Positions 55,430 through 64,000 of a stretch of 64,000 nt of DNA are shown here, one piece after another (the stretch's first letter is position 1; each line of letters opens with the position of its first letter). The notes beneath the pieces are model-generated. The model saw nothing but the letters and a program-made list of their open reading frames with translations. It was not told the origin of the DNA and searched no databases. This DNA comes from Blastomussa wellsi (Eukaryota; Cnidaria; Anthozoa; Scleractinia; Plerogyridae): positions 12,803,369 through 12,867,368 of the forward strand of contig OX393563.1 in assembly GCA_947652115.1 (NCBI GenBank), given 5' to 3'. Position numbers and translations under genes: made by a program.

Positions 55430-56668
55430 ATGCGAGCAAGTCGAAAACCTCTATCCATGATGGAATTATGTGAGTTTTACAGGAAGAAAAACGATTTCAT
55501 GCATTTTTCAGAACTCGAGGAAGCTCCGTATTCCTCCAGCAAGCCATGTGCAGCACCAGTAGTAGTCAATGAACGAATTCATACCACCGAAACCTTTGAA
55601 ACTGAAGAAAACCGGCCATTATACTCGACGCACACTCGGCGTTCTACTAAAACCCACGAATCGCTCATTTCGCACTCGCTCACGGAGGAAGAAGCAAGCT
55701 TTCGTTCTCCTGAGAAAAGGAACGATCTGCAATTTCCTTCTGTGGAATCAGCAACGGAGTTCTACGTAAGCGAGCCTATTGAGAGCTCGTGTTATAAAGC
55801 AAGGAATTCACCCAACCAAAGGAGGCCTCGGCGACGGTTACAATACCAAACCGGCTGTTCACCTAACCAAGAAAATTCTCTCCGCCACTCACAATACCAA
55901 GCATCGCGCATTTTGCACTCTCTCACGGAGTCAGAAGCAAGCTTTTGTCTTCCTAAGAAAAAAAATGATCTGCAATTTCCTCCTGCCAAATCAGCAAAGG
56001 AGTTCTACGAAAGCGATCCTATCGAGAGCTCGTGGTGTCAAGCAAGGCATTCACCCAACCAAAGAAGGCCTCGTCGACGATTAAACTTCCAAGCAGGCTG
56101 TTCACCCAACCACGAAAATTCTCTCGGCCACTCACAATACCAAGCCGGCTGTTTACGCAACGAAGAAAATTCTCTCGGCTGCTCACAATACCAACCCGGC
56201 TGTTCACAAAACCGAGGAAACTCTCGCGGCCCTTCACTGTCCTATGAGCAAACAATCTATTCACCTAACACAAACACTCGCAGCGGTTATTCACCTCACC
56301 ATATCCAAGATACTAACGAACAGCGGACCAGTCGTCGAACCACCAGCCCGTCGCTATACATGCAGCGGAGCATGCATCGGAAAGAAGCGGGCCCGCCAGA
56401 AAGAAGAAAAAAATGTAGTAACAGGGCTGTAACAATTCTGCCTCCAATACAGCAGCGCGGTACCATGGTAGCCCGCTCTCGCCAGTTACACGGAGCTGCA
56501 GAACAGGGAAGGCAACTCTCAGAACCTGCTCGCCGATGTGGCCGACAAGAAGTTTGTGAAGAAAGAAATTGTGATAGCTGTGGTAACAGACGAATTGGTG
56601 TTTGCCACGAAACGGACACTACTCGGAAGCAACGAACATTTGCCCGAGTGTTAGAGAAACGTTTTTAA
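55430..56668 (+). CDS. Array gene 1: basic repeat-containing orphan protein, 412 aa
   Basis: One open frame from an ATG in the context AACGAAG-ATG to TAA. It starts MRASRKPLSMMELCEFYRKK and ends in a Cys-containing tail (RRCGRQEVCEERNCDSCGNR, then a C-terminus ending in KRF). The middle holds a duplicated block of about 82 residues (each with HSLTE, FYxSxPIESS and SPNQRRPRRRL), followed by 17-18-residue repeats of the form GCSxNxENSLGxSQYQ. It is rich in Arg, Ser, Gln and Asn, with no signal peptide or membrane segment. I do not recognise any family. The sister copy at 60181 keeps the frame and both ends, which argues for a real protein. A nuclear or nucleic-acid-binding role is only a guess from its composition. 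AATAAA follows at 57221. Confidence 0.75.
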   Translation: MRASRKPLSMMELCEFYRKKNDFMHFSELEEAPYSSSKPCAAPVVVNERIHTTETFETEENRPLYSTHTRRSTKTHESLISHSLTEEEASFRSPEKRNDLQFPSVESATEFYVSEPIESSCYKARNSPNQRRPRRRLQYQTGCSPNQENSLRHSQYQASRILHSLTESEASFCLPKKKNDLQFPPAKSAKEFYESDPIESSWCQARHSPNQRRPRRRLNFQAGCSPNHENSLGHSQYQAGCLRNEENSLGCSQYQPGCSQNRGNSRGPSLSYEQTIYSPNTNTRSGYSPHHIQDTNEQRTSRRTTSPSLYMQRSMHRKEAGPPERRKKCSNRAVTILPPIQQRGTMVARSRQLHGAAEQGRQLSEPARRCGRQEVCEERNCDSCGNRRIGVCHETDTTRKQRTFARVLEKRF

Positions 56669-57220
56669 GGCGAAAGTCGGGTTTCCTTTTGTGATAATTC
56701 AGTTATGTAGCCATGTAAATCGTCTACTAATTGGAGAATTTGATTAGTTTTGGTTGCAATAGGATTTGTTTTCTGTGTCTACACGGAATAATGTTTTCAG
56801 AGTTAATTCGCTTTGTGTTCTTGGACCGCGAAACAATTTTTTTCAAGCACACTTAGTTATAAAATACAATATTTGAGGTCAACAACATGTTCTCCTTCAC
56901 GGGTACGCTTTCCATATTTTCAGAGCATAGCATATTTGCTCATCTGCCATGATTGCCAATGAAAAGTCTTGAATTGCATTATTCAATGATCCAGTTTTTT
57001 GTTATAAAATGTTCTTACAATGGAAAGCTGAAAAATGAGAAAGATAAATTAATCTAAATTAAGATTATTACTGTTGTCGTACTATTTGTTTTATTTTCTG
57101 TTGTTTTTTGTAGTTTTTTGACTAAGCTACCTGCATGTGTGGCGTGTATCTTAGTGTTGTAAGTACCTGCTTGTTTCTAATAATGTTATAGCGTAACAAT
57201 TGAAACAATTTGTGTTCTCA

Positions 57221-57226
57221 AATAAA
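57221..57226 (+). promoter_or_regulatory. Poly(A) signal of array gene 1
   Basis: AATAAA in TTCTCAAATAAAATTTAGAT, about 550 bp after the stop. The same phrase follows array gene 2 (61533-61538). Confidence 0.55.
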
Positions 57227-57359
57227 ATTTAGATGTAAAAGTAGTGACTTTGCCGAATATTTGGTTGTCAAGCGTATTAATTTAGTACAGTAGTACTGTA
57301 CTAAGGGAAAGTCAAAACTGTGAGAAAAAGAAAAAAAAAAGAAAGAAAAGTCTATTTAT

Positions 57360-57491
57360 CTCGGTGTGAAAACCTGTGACTGTTTTCTTTGTTTTTGATT
57401 TGTTTTTTTCTGTTCTATATTGTTCTATATCGTTGTCTTGTTCGTTCTTTGTTTCACGTCACTCGTGAGTTTCACAGGTTTTTACAGCGAG
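57360..57491. mobile_element. CTCGGTGTGAAAACCTGTGA MITE in unit 1
   Basis: Inverted ends CTCGGTGTGAAAACCTGTGA and TCACAGGTTTTTACAGCGAG. Same family as 24318-24437. Present at the same place in unit 2, so it inserted before the tandem duplication. Confidence 0.85.
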
Positions 57492-58340
57492 GATGAGCCA
57501 AAAGTTGGAGCGAAAACGAGAAGCCCCTGGTGATTCTTGCCAGGCCAATTCCAAACAGCTCTCTGAATGCTGTCGTCTGATTGGGCAGAAAAATATCTTT
57601 TGTATTATTTTGCCCAATTGGCGAACCGTAACATTGGAGTCACTTCCGTTTGTTCTTTCACGGCCGTTGTTGTATGTAAGCAATACTTTAATTTTACACG
57701 AAAGAGCCCACAATGTCAATGTCAAGAAATCTTTTAGGAATTCAGGTTTAGGTCGAGCACCCAAAGCATTTCATTTTAGCAGGTCGTTATATATTATACA
57801 AATCTTGTCAGGTTATTTTCGGTTATTTGCCCCGTAGAGTGGGTAGAAGGTGTAGAGGTAACGTTCTTGGTACCTTGTACTGATTAAAGGTCTTTTTGCT
57901 CAACTCCGCTTCCGTACGTAGAGGGTAGTCGTAGTATACATCCTACTATATCAGTACTCCTGAGAGTGTTTACCTGGCAATTGTTTTGTTCACCGTAACT
58001 TTATTGATTCCTATAATCAGTACATTATTTTACAATAGAAGTCATTACAATCAATCCACAGTGAACTGCATCGCACTGTGCTACAAGTTAATGTAATAAA
58101 ATGAACTGCACATAATTTTTGCTTTGTTTGTTTGGGAGGAGCATTTTTCGGCAATAATTTTCAACTCGGTATTTGAATAAAACTTTATCGGTGAAGGTAG
58201 AGAGGTGAAGAGCGCTGTTATGAATGAGAATCTTAGATGTGTGGATGTAGTATTTCATAAATTGGGTCGTAGTTGAATTTCTTTAATAAGTAGCTCTTAT
58301 TAACCGAGCGGGAGGTCTGTATGGGAGAATCTTGACCGAG

Positions 58341-58383
58341 GTCGTGAGTACAGACCGGACGCGGTGAGGTCTGTACTCACGAC
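58341..58383. repeat. Short perfect hairpin
   Basis: GTCGTGAGTACAGACC and GGTCTGTACTCACGAC are perfect 16-bp inverses around an 11-bp loop. In unit 2 only the right half is kept (about 63263-63280). Confidence 0.8.
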
Positions 58384-58949
58384 TCTTGCGTTGGAGGTCT
58401 TTTGTCACTGACGGGGTGTGGGCATGGTAAGTGCTATGGCGTCAGAAACATTCTCAGAGTGTTGCCCAATAACAGAGTTCAAAATCTATGGCGTCAGAAA
58501 CATTCTTCGAGTATTGCCCAATAAGAGAGTTCAAAATCTATTCATACTTTGCCCGAATAATCTTATGCACGTTTCTGTGAGGGACTTTTTCGAGCCTCCT
58601 AAAAGGGGCAGTTGACACGAGGATTTTGCTGTTTTTAGGCCAGTTGGGCGAAATCATTGTCTTGCGCCTGTTGTCGTGTACAAATTTCTCTTGCAGAATT
58701 ATCAAGAAGAATTCGAGTGAAATTTTAGAACGGAAAGCGAATTATGTTTTTGGGTGATTTTCATTGTTTTACAGTTACAACCCATTTCCCGTTATCCTGG
58801 AGTGCATACTGGAGATAATAGTTTCAATGTAGTAATATTTAATAGTCTTTGGCACCAAAACTAGGCTATTGTTGAGTTTCCATCGGTGCACAGACAGTTA
58901 GCGTGGCAATGTCCCTCAGTTAAAGGTTCATCCTAATGACCCACTTGCT

Positions 58950-58990
58950 CCGGTTTCCGTATCATGAAGTGACAAGGAGTACTTGTACCC
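58950..58990 (-). mobile_element. SINE family-1 tail remnant
   Basis: CTCCGGTTTCCGTATCATGA, then GTGACAAGGAGTACTTGTAC, matches the tail of family-1 SINEs. The counterpart is at 63856-63896 in unit 2. Confidence 0.55.
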
Positions 58991-59652
58991 CACCCACCCA
59001 CCCACACCTCCCCTGTGAATCGGATACTTAAACCACGGACATGTTTTGTAAAAAAACTTTAAAACCTGACATTATGATCGTCAAAAATATTTAATGCGTG
59101 TCATTACGGGCGTTTTCTATTTCATTGTCGAGAAATTATAAAACGTATTCTCGACTCGAATGAAGAACGTAATTTCACCTTTACAACAGGCTGAACCCAC
59201 AAATGATAATCAATAAATAGCTTTACTTTAACGGCAGAAATTCTCGCGCGCTCATTGGCTAAATTTTACTGTCAAAAAGTGGACAGACAGAAATGACGTC
59301 AACGCAAATGTAAACGTCAACGTCAACGTTTGATGTGAAACGCGATGTTACTTTTTACTGTCTTCTGCTAAAGCATTATGAGTGGACTGAACTTTGTAAT
59401 AAATCAGAACTTCTGAATGGAATAAATGTAACTTGCAATAACAGTTCTGTTACATGAAACTTGACATTTTGTTAAACACAAAATGGTCATGTGATTGTCA
59501 GGTGACGTCACATTGTATAGCACAGGATTGACTAAATGACGTGTTGACTTGAATTTTTGTGTTGCACAATCTGCACACAAAGTAGCCGACATAGTCGTAA
59601 ACCTGCAATTGCGCTCCTAATAATAATCACGAGGCACTCTTGATTGAACGAA

Positions 59653-59735
59653 GATGCGAGCAAGTCGAAAACCGCTATCCATGATGAAATTATGTGAGTT
59701 TTACAGGAAGAAAAACGATTTCATGCATTTTTCAA
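59653..59735 (+). pseudogene. Truncated 5' fragment of an array gene
   Basis: An ATG followed by about 28 codons nearly identical to the array-gene N-terminus (RASRKPLSMMKLCEFYRKKN). It then runs directly into another copy of the array promoter (AAATTCTCGCGCGCTCATTG). It is a third gene copy reduced to its 5' end. Confidence 0.85.
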
Positions 59736-60180
59736 AGAAATTCTCGCGCGCTCATTGGCTATTTTTTAACTGCCAAAAAGTGGAAAGAAAGAAATGACGT
59801 CAACGACAATGTAAACGTCAACATCAACGTTTGATTTCACAATACCTTTTACGAGTGGAATGAACTTTGTAATAAATCAGCGTGTTTTCAAGAATTTGTG
59901 AATGAATCAAGTTACAATTATAACAGTTCTAAAACATGAAAACATGACACTATTTTGTTGAACATAAAATGGTCATGTGATAGTCAGCTGGCGTCACATT
60001 TGAAGTCATCGGATTGACTAAATGACGTGATTGACGAATTTTTGTGTTGCGCAAGCTGCACGCAAAATAGCTGTCATAGTTGTAATTAGGAGTTAAGACA
60101 GGGCATTGAACCTGCAATTGCGCTCCTAATAATAATCAAGACGCACTCCTGTTTCCCTCATTCTCGGAACACTAACGAAG

Positions 60181-61125
60181 ATGCGAGCAAGTCGAAAACC
60201 TCTATCCATGATGGAAGTATGTGAGTTTTACAGGAAGAGAAACGATTTCATGCATTTTTCAAAAGTCAAGGAAACTCCGTCTGCCTGCAGCAACCCATGT
60301 GCAGCACCAATGGTAGTCAGTGAACGAATACATACCACGGAAACCCTTGAAACTGAAGAAAACTGGCCATTATATTCGACGCACACTCGGCGTCCTACTA
60401 AAACCTACGAATTGCGCATTTCGCACTCGCTCATGGAGGAAGAAGCAAGCATTCTTTTTCCTGAGAAAAGAAATGATTCTCAATTTCCTCCTGCCAAATC
60501 AGCAAATGAGTTGTACGAAAGCGAACCTATCGAGAGCTCGTGCTGTCAAGCAAGGCATTCATCCAACCAAAGGAGGCCTCGGCGACGATCAAACTTCCAA
60601 GCAGGCTGTTCACCCAACCACGAAAATTCTCTCGGCCACTCACAATACGAAGCCGGCTGTTCACAAAACCGAGGAAACTCTCGCGGCCCTTCACTGTCCT
60701 ATGAGCAAACAATCTATTCACCTAACACAAACACTCGCAGCGGTTATTCACCTCACCATATCCAAGATACTAACGAACAGCGGACCAGTCGTCGAACCAC
60801 CAGGCCGTCACTATACTTGCAGCAGAACATGCATCGGAAAGAAGCGGGCCCGCCAGAAAGAAGAAACAAATGCAGTAACAGGGCTGTAACAATTCTGCCT
60901 CCAATTCAGCAGCGCGGTACCATGGTAGCCCATCCTCGCCAGTTACACGGAGCTGCAGAACAGAGAAGGCAACTCTCAGAACCCTCTCGCCGATGTGGCC
61001 GACAAGAAGTTTGTGAAGAAAGAAATTGTGATAGCTGTGGGAACAGACGAATTGGTGTTTGCCACGAAACGGACACTACTCGGAAGCAACGAACATTTGC
61101 CCGAGTGTTAGGGAAACGTTTTTAA
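60181..61125 (+). CDS. Array gene 2: orphan protein, 314 aa
   Basis: Paralogue of the gene at 55430. The N-terminus (MRASRKPLSMMEVCEFYRKR) and the last 110 or so residues are nearly identical, including the tail RRCGRQEVCEERNCDSCGNR. It has only one copy of the 82-residue block and fewer of the short GCSxNxENSLG repeats, which accounts for the 98-residue length difference. Its promoter copy lies at 59736-60180; the distal CRE is intact (59795-59802), whereas the proximal one is altered to GGCGTCA. AATAAA follows at 61533. No known family; function unknown. Confidence 0.75.
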   Translation: MRASRKPLSMMEVCEFYRKRNDFMHFSKVKETPSACSNPCAAPMVVSERIHTTETLETEENWPLYSTHTRRPTKTYELRISHSLMEEEASILFPEKRNDSQFPPAKSANELYESEPIESSCCQARHSSNQRRPRRRSNFQAGCSPNHENSLGHSQYEAGCSQNRGNSRGPSLSYEQTIYSPNTNTRSGYSPHHIQDTNEQRTSRRTTRPSLYLQQNMHRKEAGPPERRNKCSNRAVTILPPIQQRGTMVAHPRQLHGAAEQRRQLSEPSRRCGRQEVCEERNCDSCGNRRIGVCHETDTTRKQRTFARVLGKRF

Positions 61126-61685
61126 AGGCGATAGTCAGGATTCCTTTTGTGATGCACACTCAGTTTTAAAATAGAATATTTGAGGTCTGCAACTGCATGT
61201 TCCCCTTCACGGGTACGCTTTCCATATTTTCAGAGAATAGTATATTTGCTCATCTACCATGATTGCCAATGAAAAGTCTCGAATTGTGTTATTCAATGAT
61301 CCAGTTTTTTGTTATAAAATATCCTTACAATGGAAAGCTGAAAAATGAGAAAGATAAATTAATCTAAATTAAGATTATTACTGTTGTCCTACTATTTGTT
61401 TTATTTTCTGTTGTTTGTTTTGTAGTTTTTTGACTAAGCTACCTGCATGTGTAGCGTGTATCTTAGTGTTTTAAGTACCTGCCTGTTTCTAATAATGTTA
61501 TGGCGTAACAATTGTAACAATTTATGTTCTCAAATAAAATTTAGATGTAAAAGTAGTGACTTTGCCCTGTTTGGTTGTCAAGCGAATTAATTTAGTACAG
61601 TAGTATACCCAGCGCAATTAGTGGGGGCGAGGGAAAGTCAAAACTGTGAGAAAAAGAAAAAAAAAGAAAAGAAAAGTTTATTTAT

Positions 61686-61817
61686 CTCGGTGTGAAAACG
61701 TGTGACTTTTTTCTTTGTTTTTGATTTGTTTTTTTCTGTTCTATATTGTTCTATATCGTTGTCTTGTTCGTTCTTTGTTTCACGTCAGTCGTGAGTTTCA
61801 CGGGTTTTTACACCGAG
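61686..61817. mobile_element. CTCGGTGTGAAAAC MITE in unit 2
   Basis: Counterpart of 57360-57491, ending in TTTTTACACCGAG. The open frame that starts after it (61819) is frameshifted relative to the one in unit 1 (57493), so that frame is not conserved. Confidence 0.85.
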
Positions 61818-62648
61818 GATGAGCCAAAATTTGGAGCGAAAACAAGAAGCCCCTGGTGATTCTTACCAGGCCAATTCCAAACAGCTCTCTAAATGCCGCC
61901 GTCTGATTGGGCAGAAAAATATATTTTGTATTATTACACGGCCGTTGTTGTTTGTAAGTCATACTTTAATTTTATGCACGAGACAGCCCACAAATGTCAA
62001 GAAATCATATAGGAATTCAGGTTTAGGTTGAGCACCAAAAGCATTTCATTTTTAGCAGATTGTTCTATGTTATACAAAGTGTGTCAGGTTATTTTCGTTT
62101 ATTTGCCCCTTGGAGTGGATATGCCTAACTTCCGCGTCCTTCCAGAAGGTGTAGAGGTAACGTTCTTGGTACCTTGTACTGATTAAAGGTCTTTTTGTTC
62201 AACTCCGCTTCCGATCTCAAATTCTTCCCAGCAACGATGCTATGTCCGTACGTAGAGGTTACTCGTGGTATAAATCCTACTATATACTCGTTGGGAGATT
62301 GTTTACCTGGCAATTTTTTATTCATCGTAACTTTATTAATTCCAGTTATCAGTACATTAGCTTACAATAAGTCATTACAATCAATCCACAGTGAACTGCA
62401 TCGCACTGCGTTACAAATTAATGTTCTTATGTGCTATCTTGTAAAAGGAAAATGAACTGCACATAATTTTTGCTTTGTTTGTTTGGGAGGATCATTTTTC
62501 GGCAATGATTTTCAACTCGGTATTTGAACAAAACTTTATCGGTGATAGGGAGAGAGGTGTAGGGTGCTGTTATGAAATCACAATTTATTGATGACCAGAA
62601 ATAGTAATAATAGAAAGGAAATCGTCTTTAGCTACAATAATATCTAGA

Positions 62649-62804
62649 TTAGATACCATCTCCTATTGGTGTGATCTTGGCAACTTCTGGTACACCAACC
62701 ACTTCTTCAACAACTTCTTCCTGTATGATTACATCTGGCTCTATCTGCTCCTGGTTTAATGCCTCTTGTATTAGTTCCACAGGGTTTATTACTATTAATA
62801 ACAT
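62649..62804 (-). CDS. Small possible coding fragment, 51 codons
   Basis: A minus-strand frame from ATG to TAA in the segment unique to unit 2. Its composition is acidic and Val/Ile/Glu-rich (IQEEVVEEVVGVPEVAKITP), more protein-like than its surroundings. It may be the C-terminal exon of a gene or element carried in by an insertion. No family recognised and no upstream exon sought successfully. Confidence 0.25.
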   Translation of the reverse strand: MLLIVINPVELIQEALNQEQIEPDVIIQEEVVEEVVGVPEVAKITPIGDGI

Positions 62805-64000
62805 TACTACTAATAATAGTTAGTTAGTCTTCAGAGCTTTGTACTCTGTCCAATGATTTTCACGTGCAGTCTCACGTGAGCTGACCCCTAGGAACTTCTC
62901 ATTGTTTATTTCACCAATTAAATTGCACTCTGCCAGGTTCCTCAGCGGCTTTACATGTACTCCGGGCATCACATTGTTGTGTCGTCAGTTGAAGAGTTTC
63001 AACTTGATGTAACACTATGAAATGTACTTTAGTTTAATTTTGCTTTTCTCTATCTTGTACTTCTAGGCTGAGTTTTTTTTTGCCTCTTTTTCTTTTCAAT
63101 AAAGTTGAAAATGGGGATGAAGTGCTCCTCTCGTCACACTTCCCCCATAGACTCGACATTTTGTACTCCTGGGATATACATGTAGGTTAATGGGAGCCCT
63201 ATGGAGGCCCACGATTGGTCACAACCGGACCCAGAGGGGAGGGACCCGGACGCGTTGAGGCCTGTACTCACGACTCTTGCGTTGGAGGTCTTTTGTCACT
63301 GACGGGGTGTTGCCATGGTAATGATATGGCGGCAGAAACATTCTTACAGTAGTGGGCAATGAGAGAGTTCAAATCTATTCATACTTTGCCCAAATAATCT
63401 TAAGCACGTTTCTGTAATCCTGCATCGCTTAACAAGAACTATTGTTGGTGAGGGACTCTTTCGAGCCTCCTAAAAGGGGCAGTTGACACGAGGATTTGGC
63501 TGTTTTTAGGCCAGTTCTGGCGAAATCATTGTCTTGCGCCTGTTCTTATGCACAAATTTCTCTTGCAGAATTATCAAGAAGAATTCTAATTAAATTTTAG
63601 AACGGAAAGCGAACTATTTTTTTTGGGTTATTTTTTTTTTGGATAGCTTGAAAACTTGAAAAAAAAAACATGGTTTTTACAGTTACAACCCATTTCCCAT
63701 TATCCTCGAGTGCATACTGGAGATAATAGTTTCAATGTAGTAATATTTAAGAGTCTTTGGCACCAAAACTAGGCTATTGTTGAGTTTCCATCGGTGCATA
63801 GACAGTTAGCGTGGCAATGTCCCTCAGTTAAAGGTTCATCCTAATGACCCACTTGTTCCGGTTTCCGCAACATGAAGTGACAACGAGTACTTGTACCCCA
63901 CCCACGCGCTCTCCCTTGTGAATCGGATACTTAAACCACGGACATGTTTTGTAAAAAAAACTTGTAAAACCTGACATGATCGTCAAAAATATTAAATACG

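Larger units (their letters stand above)
54809..59073 (+). repeat. Tandem array unit 1 (about 4.27 kb)
   Basis: It begins ATGATCGTCAAAAATATTAA, a phrase that recurs at 59074 and 63976 as the start of the next units. Order: promoter with CRE sites, intronless gene, poly(A) signal, MITE, spacer, hairpin, SINE-tail remnant. Upstream of 54809 the sequence no longer matches what precedes the later units, so this is the first unit of the array. Confidence 0.88.
59074..63975 (+). repeat. Tandem array unit 2 (about 4.90 kb)
   Basis: Direct repeat of unit 1. It differs by an extra promoter and 5'-gene duplication (59640-60180), a shorter gene, and an unrelated segment of about 0.6 kb at 62575-63235 in place of about 0.1 kb in unit 1. 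A third unit starts at 63976 with the same phrase and is cut by the window end. Confidence 0.88.

Noticed and set aside
57493..57837. 114-codon frame in array unit 1
   Set aside because: The matching region of unit 2 (from 61819) is frameshifted and shorter, so the frame is not conserved.

Overview
The window is animal nuclear DNA. Genes are split by GT-AG introns, single-copy genes are separated by dense SINEs, foldback MITEs and minisatellites, and there is no bacterial-style operon. The combination of a divergent rhodopsin-class GPCR, a secreted Ly6/uPAR protein, a double D8C (uromodulin-type) protein, Penelope-like GIY-YIG fragments and numerous tRNA-derived SINEs suggests a cnidarian, most likely a stony coral. 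This is inferred from protein style and repeat content; no database search was possible.

Layout. (1) 1-2.44 kb: the last four exons of a plus-strand gene with a Lys/Arg/Glu-rich tail. (2) 2.44-7.9 kb: a run of palindromic MITEs and a SINE. (3) 7.9-11.9 kb: a complete three-exon gene for a Cys-rich type I membrane protein with endosomal sorting signals. (4) 13.7-19.5 kb: two minus-strand two-exon genes for small secreted Cys-rich proteins, a Ly6/uPAR protein (114 aa) and an unrecognised 68-aa six-Cys peptide. (5) 20.0-20.96 kb: an intronless GPCR. (6) 22.25-25.07 kb: a four-exon secreted protein with two D8C domains. (7) 27.8-34.5 kb, minus: the complete nine-exon GCLM gene (glutamate-cysteine ligase modifier subunit, glutathione synthesis). 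(8) 34.7-53.6 kb, plus: seventeen exons of a DUF885-family protein with an HEAEPGHH motif, divergent from GCLM with only 198 bp between start codons. Its introns hold a 5S-rRNA-like element, a 57-bp x 7 minisatellite, two roughly 1-kb simple repeats and an inverted pair of Penelope-like fragments. (9) 54.8-64 kb: a direct tandem array (units of about 4.3 and 4.9 kb, a third beginning at the window edge). Each full unit carries one intronless gene for a basic, repeat-containing protein of no recognised family.

Gene relationships. GCLM and the DUF885 gene share one short promoter region containing a match to the antioxidant response element. The array genes carry their own CRE-containing promoters and poly(A) signals and so look like independent transcription units. 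They lie where the last exon of the DUF885 gene would be expected, and I did not find that exon in the window. All spliced models were built by hand from splice-site and phase agreement.
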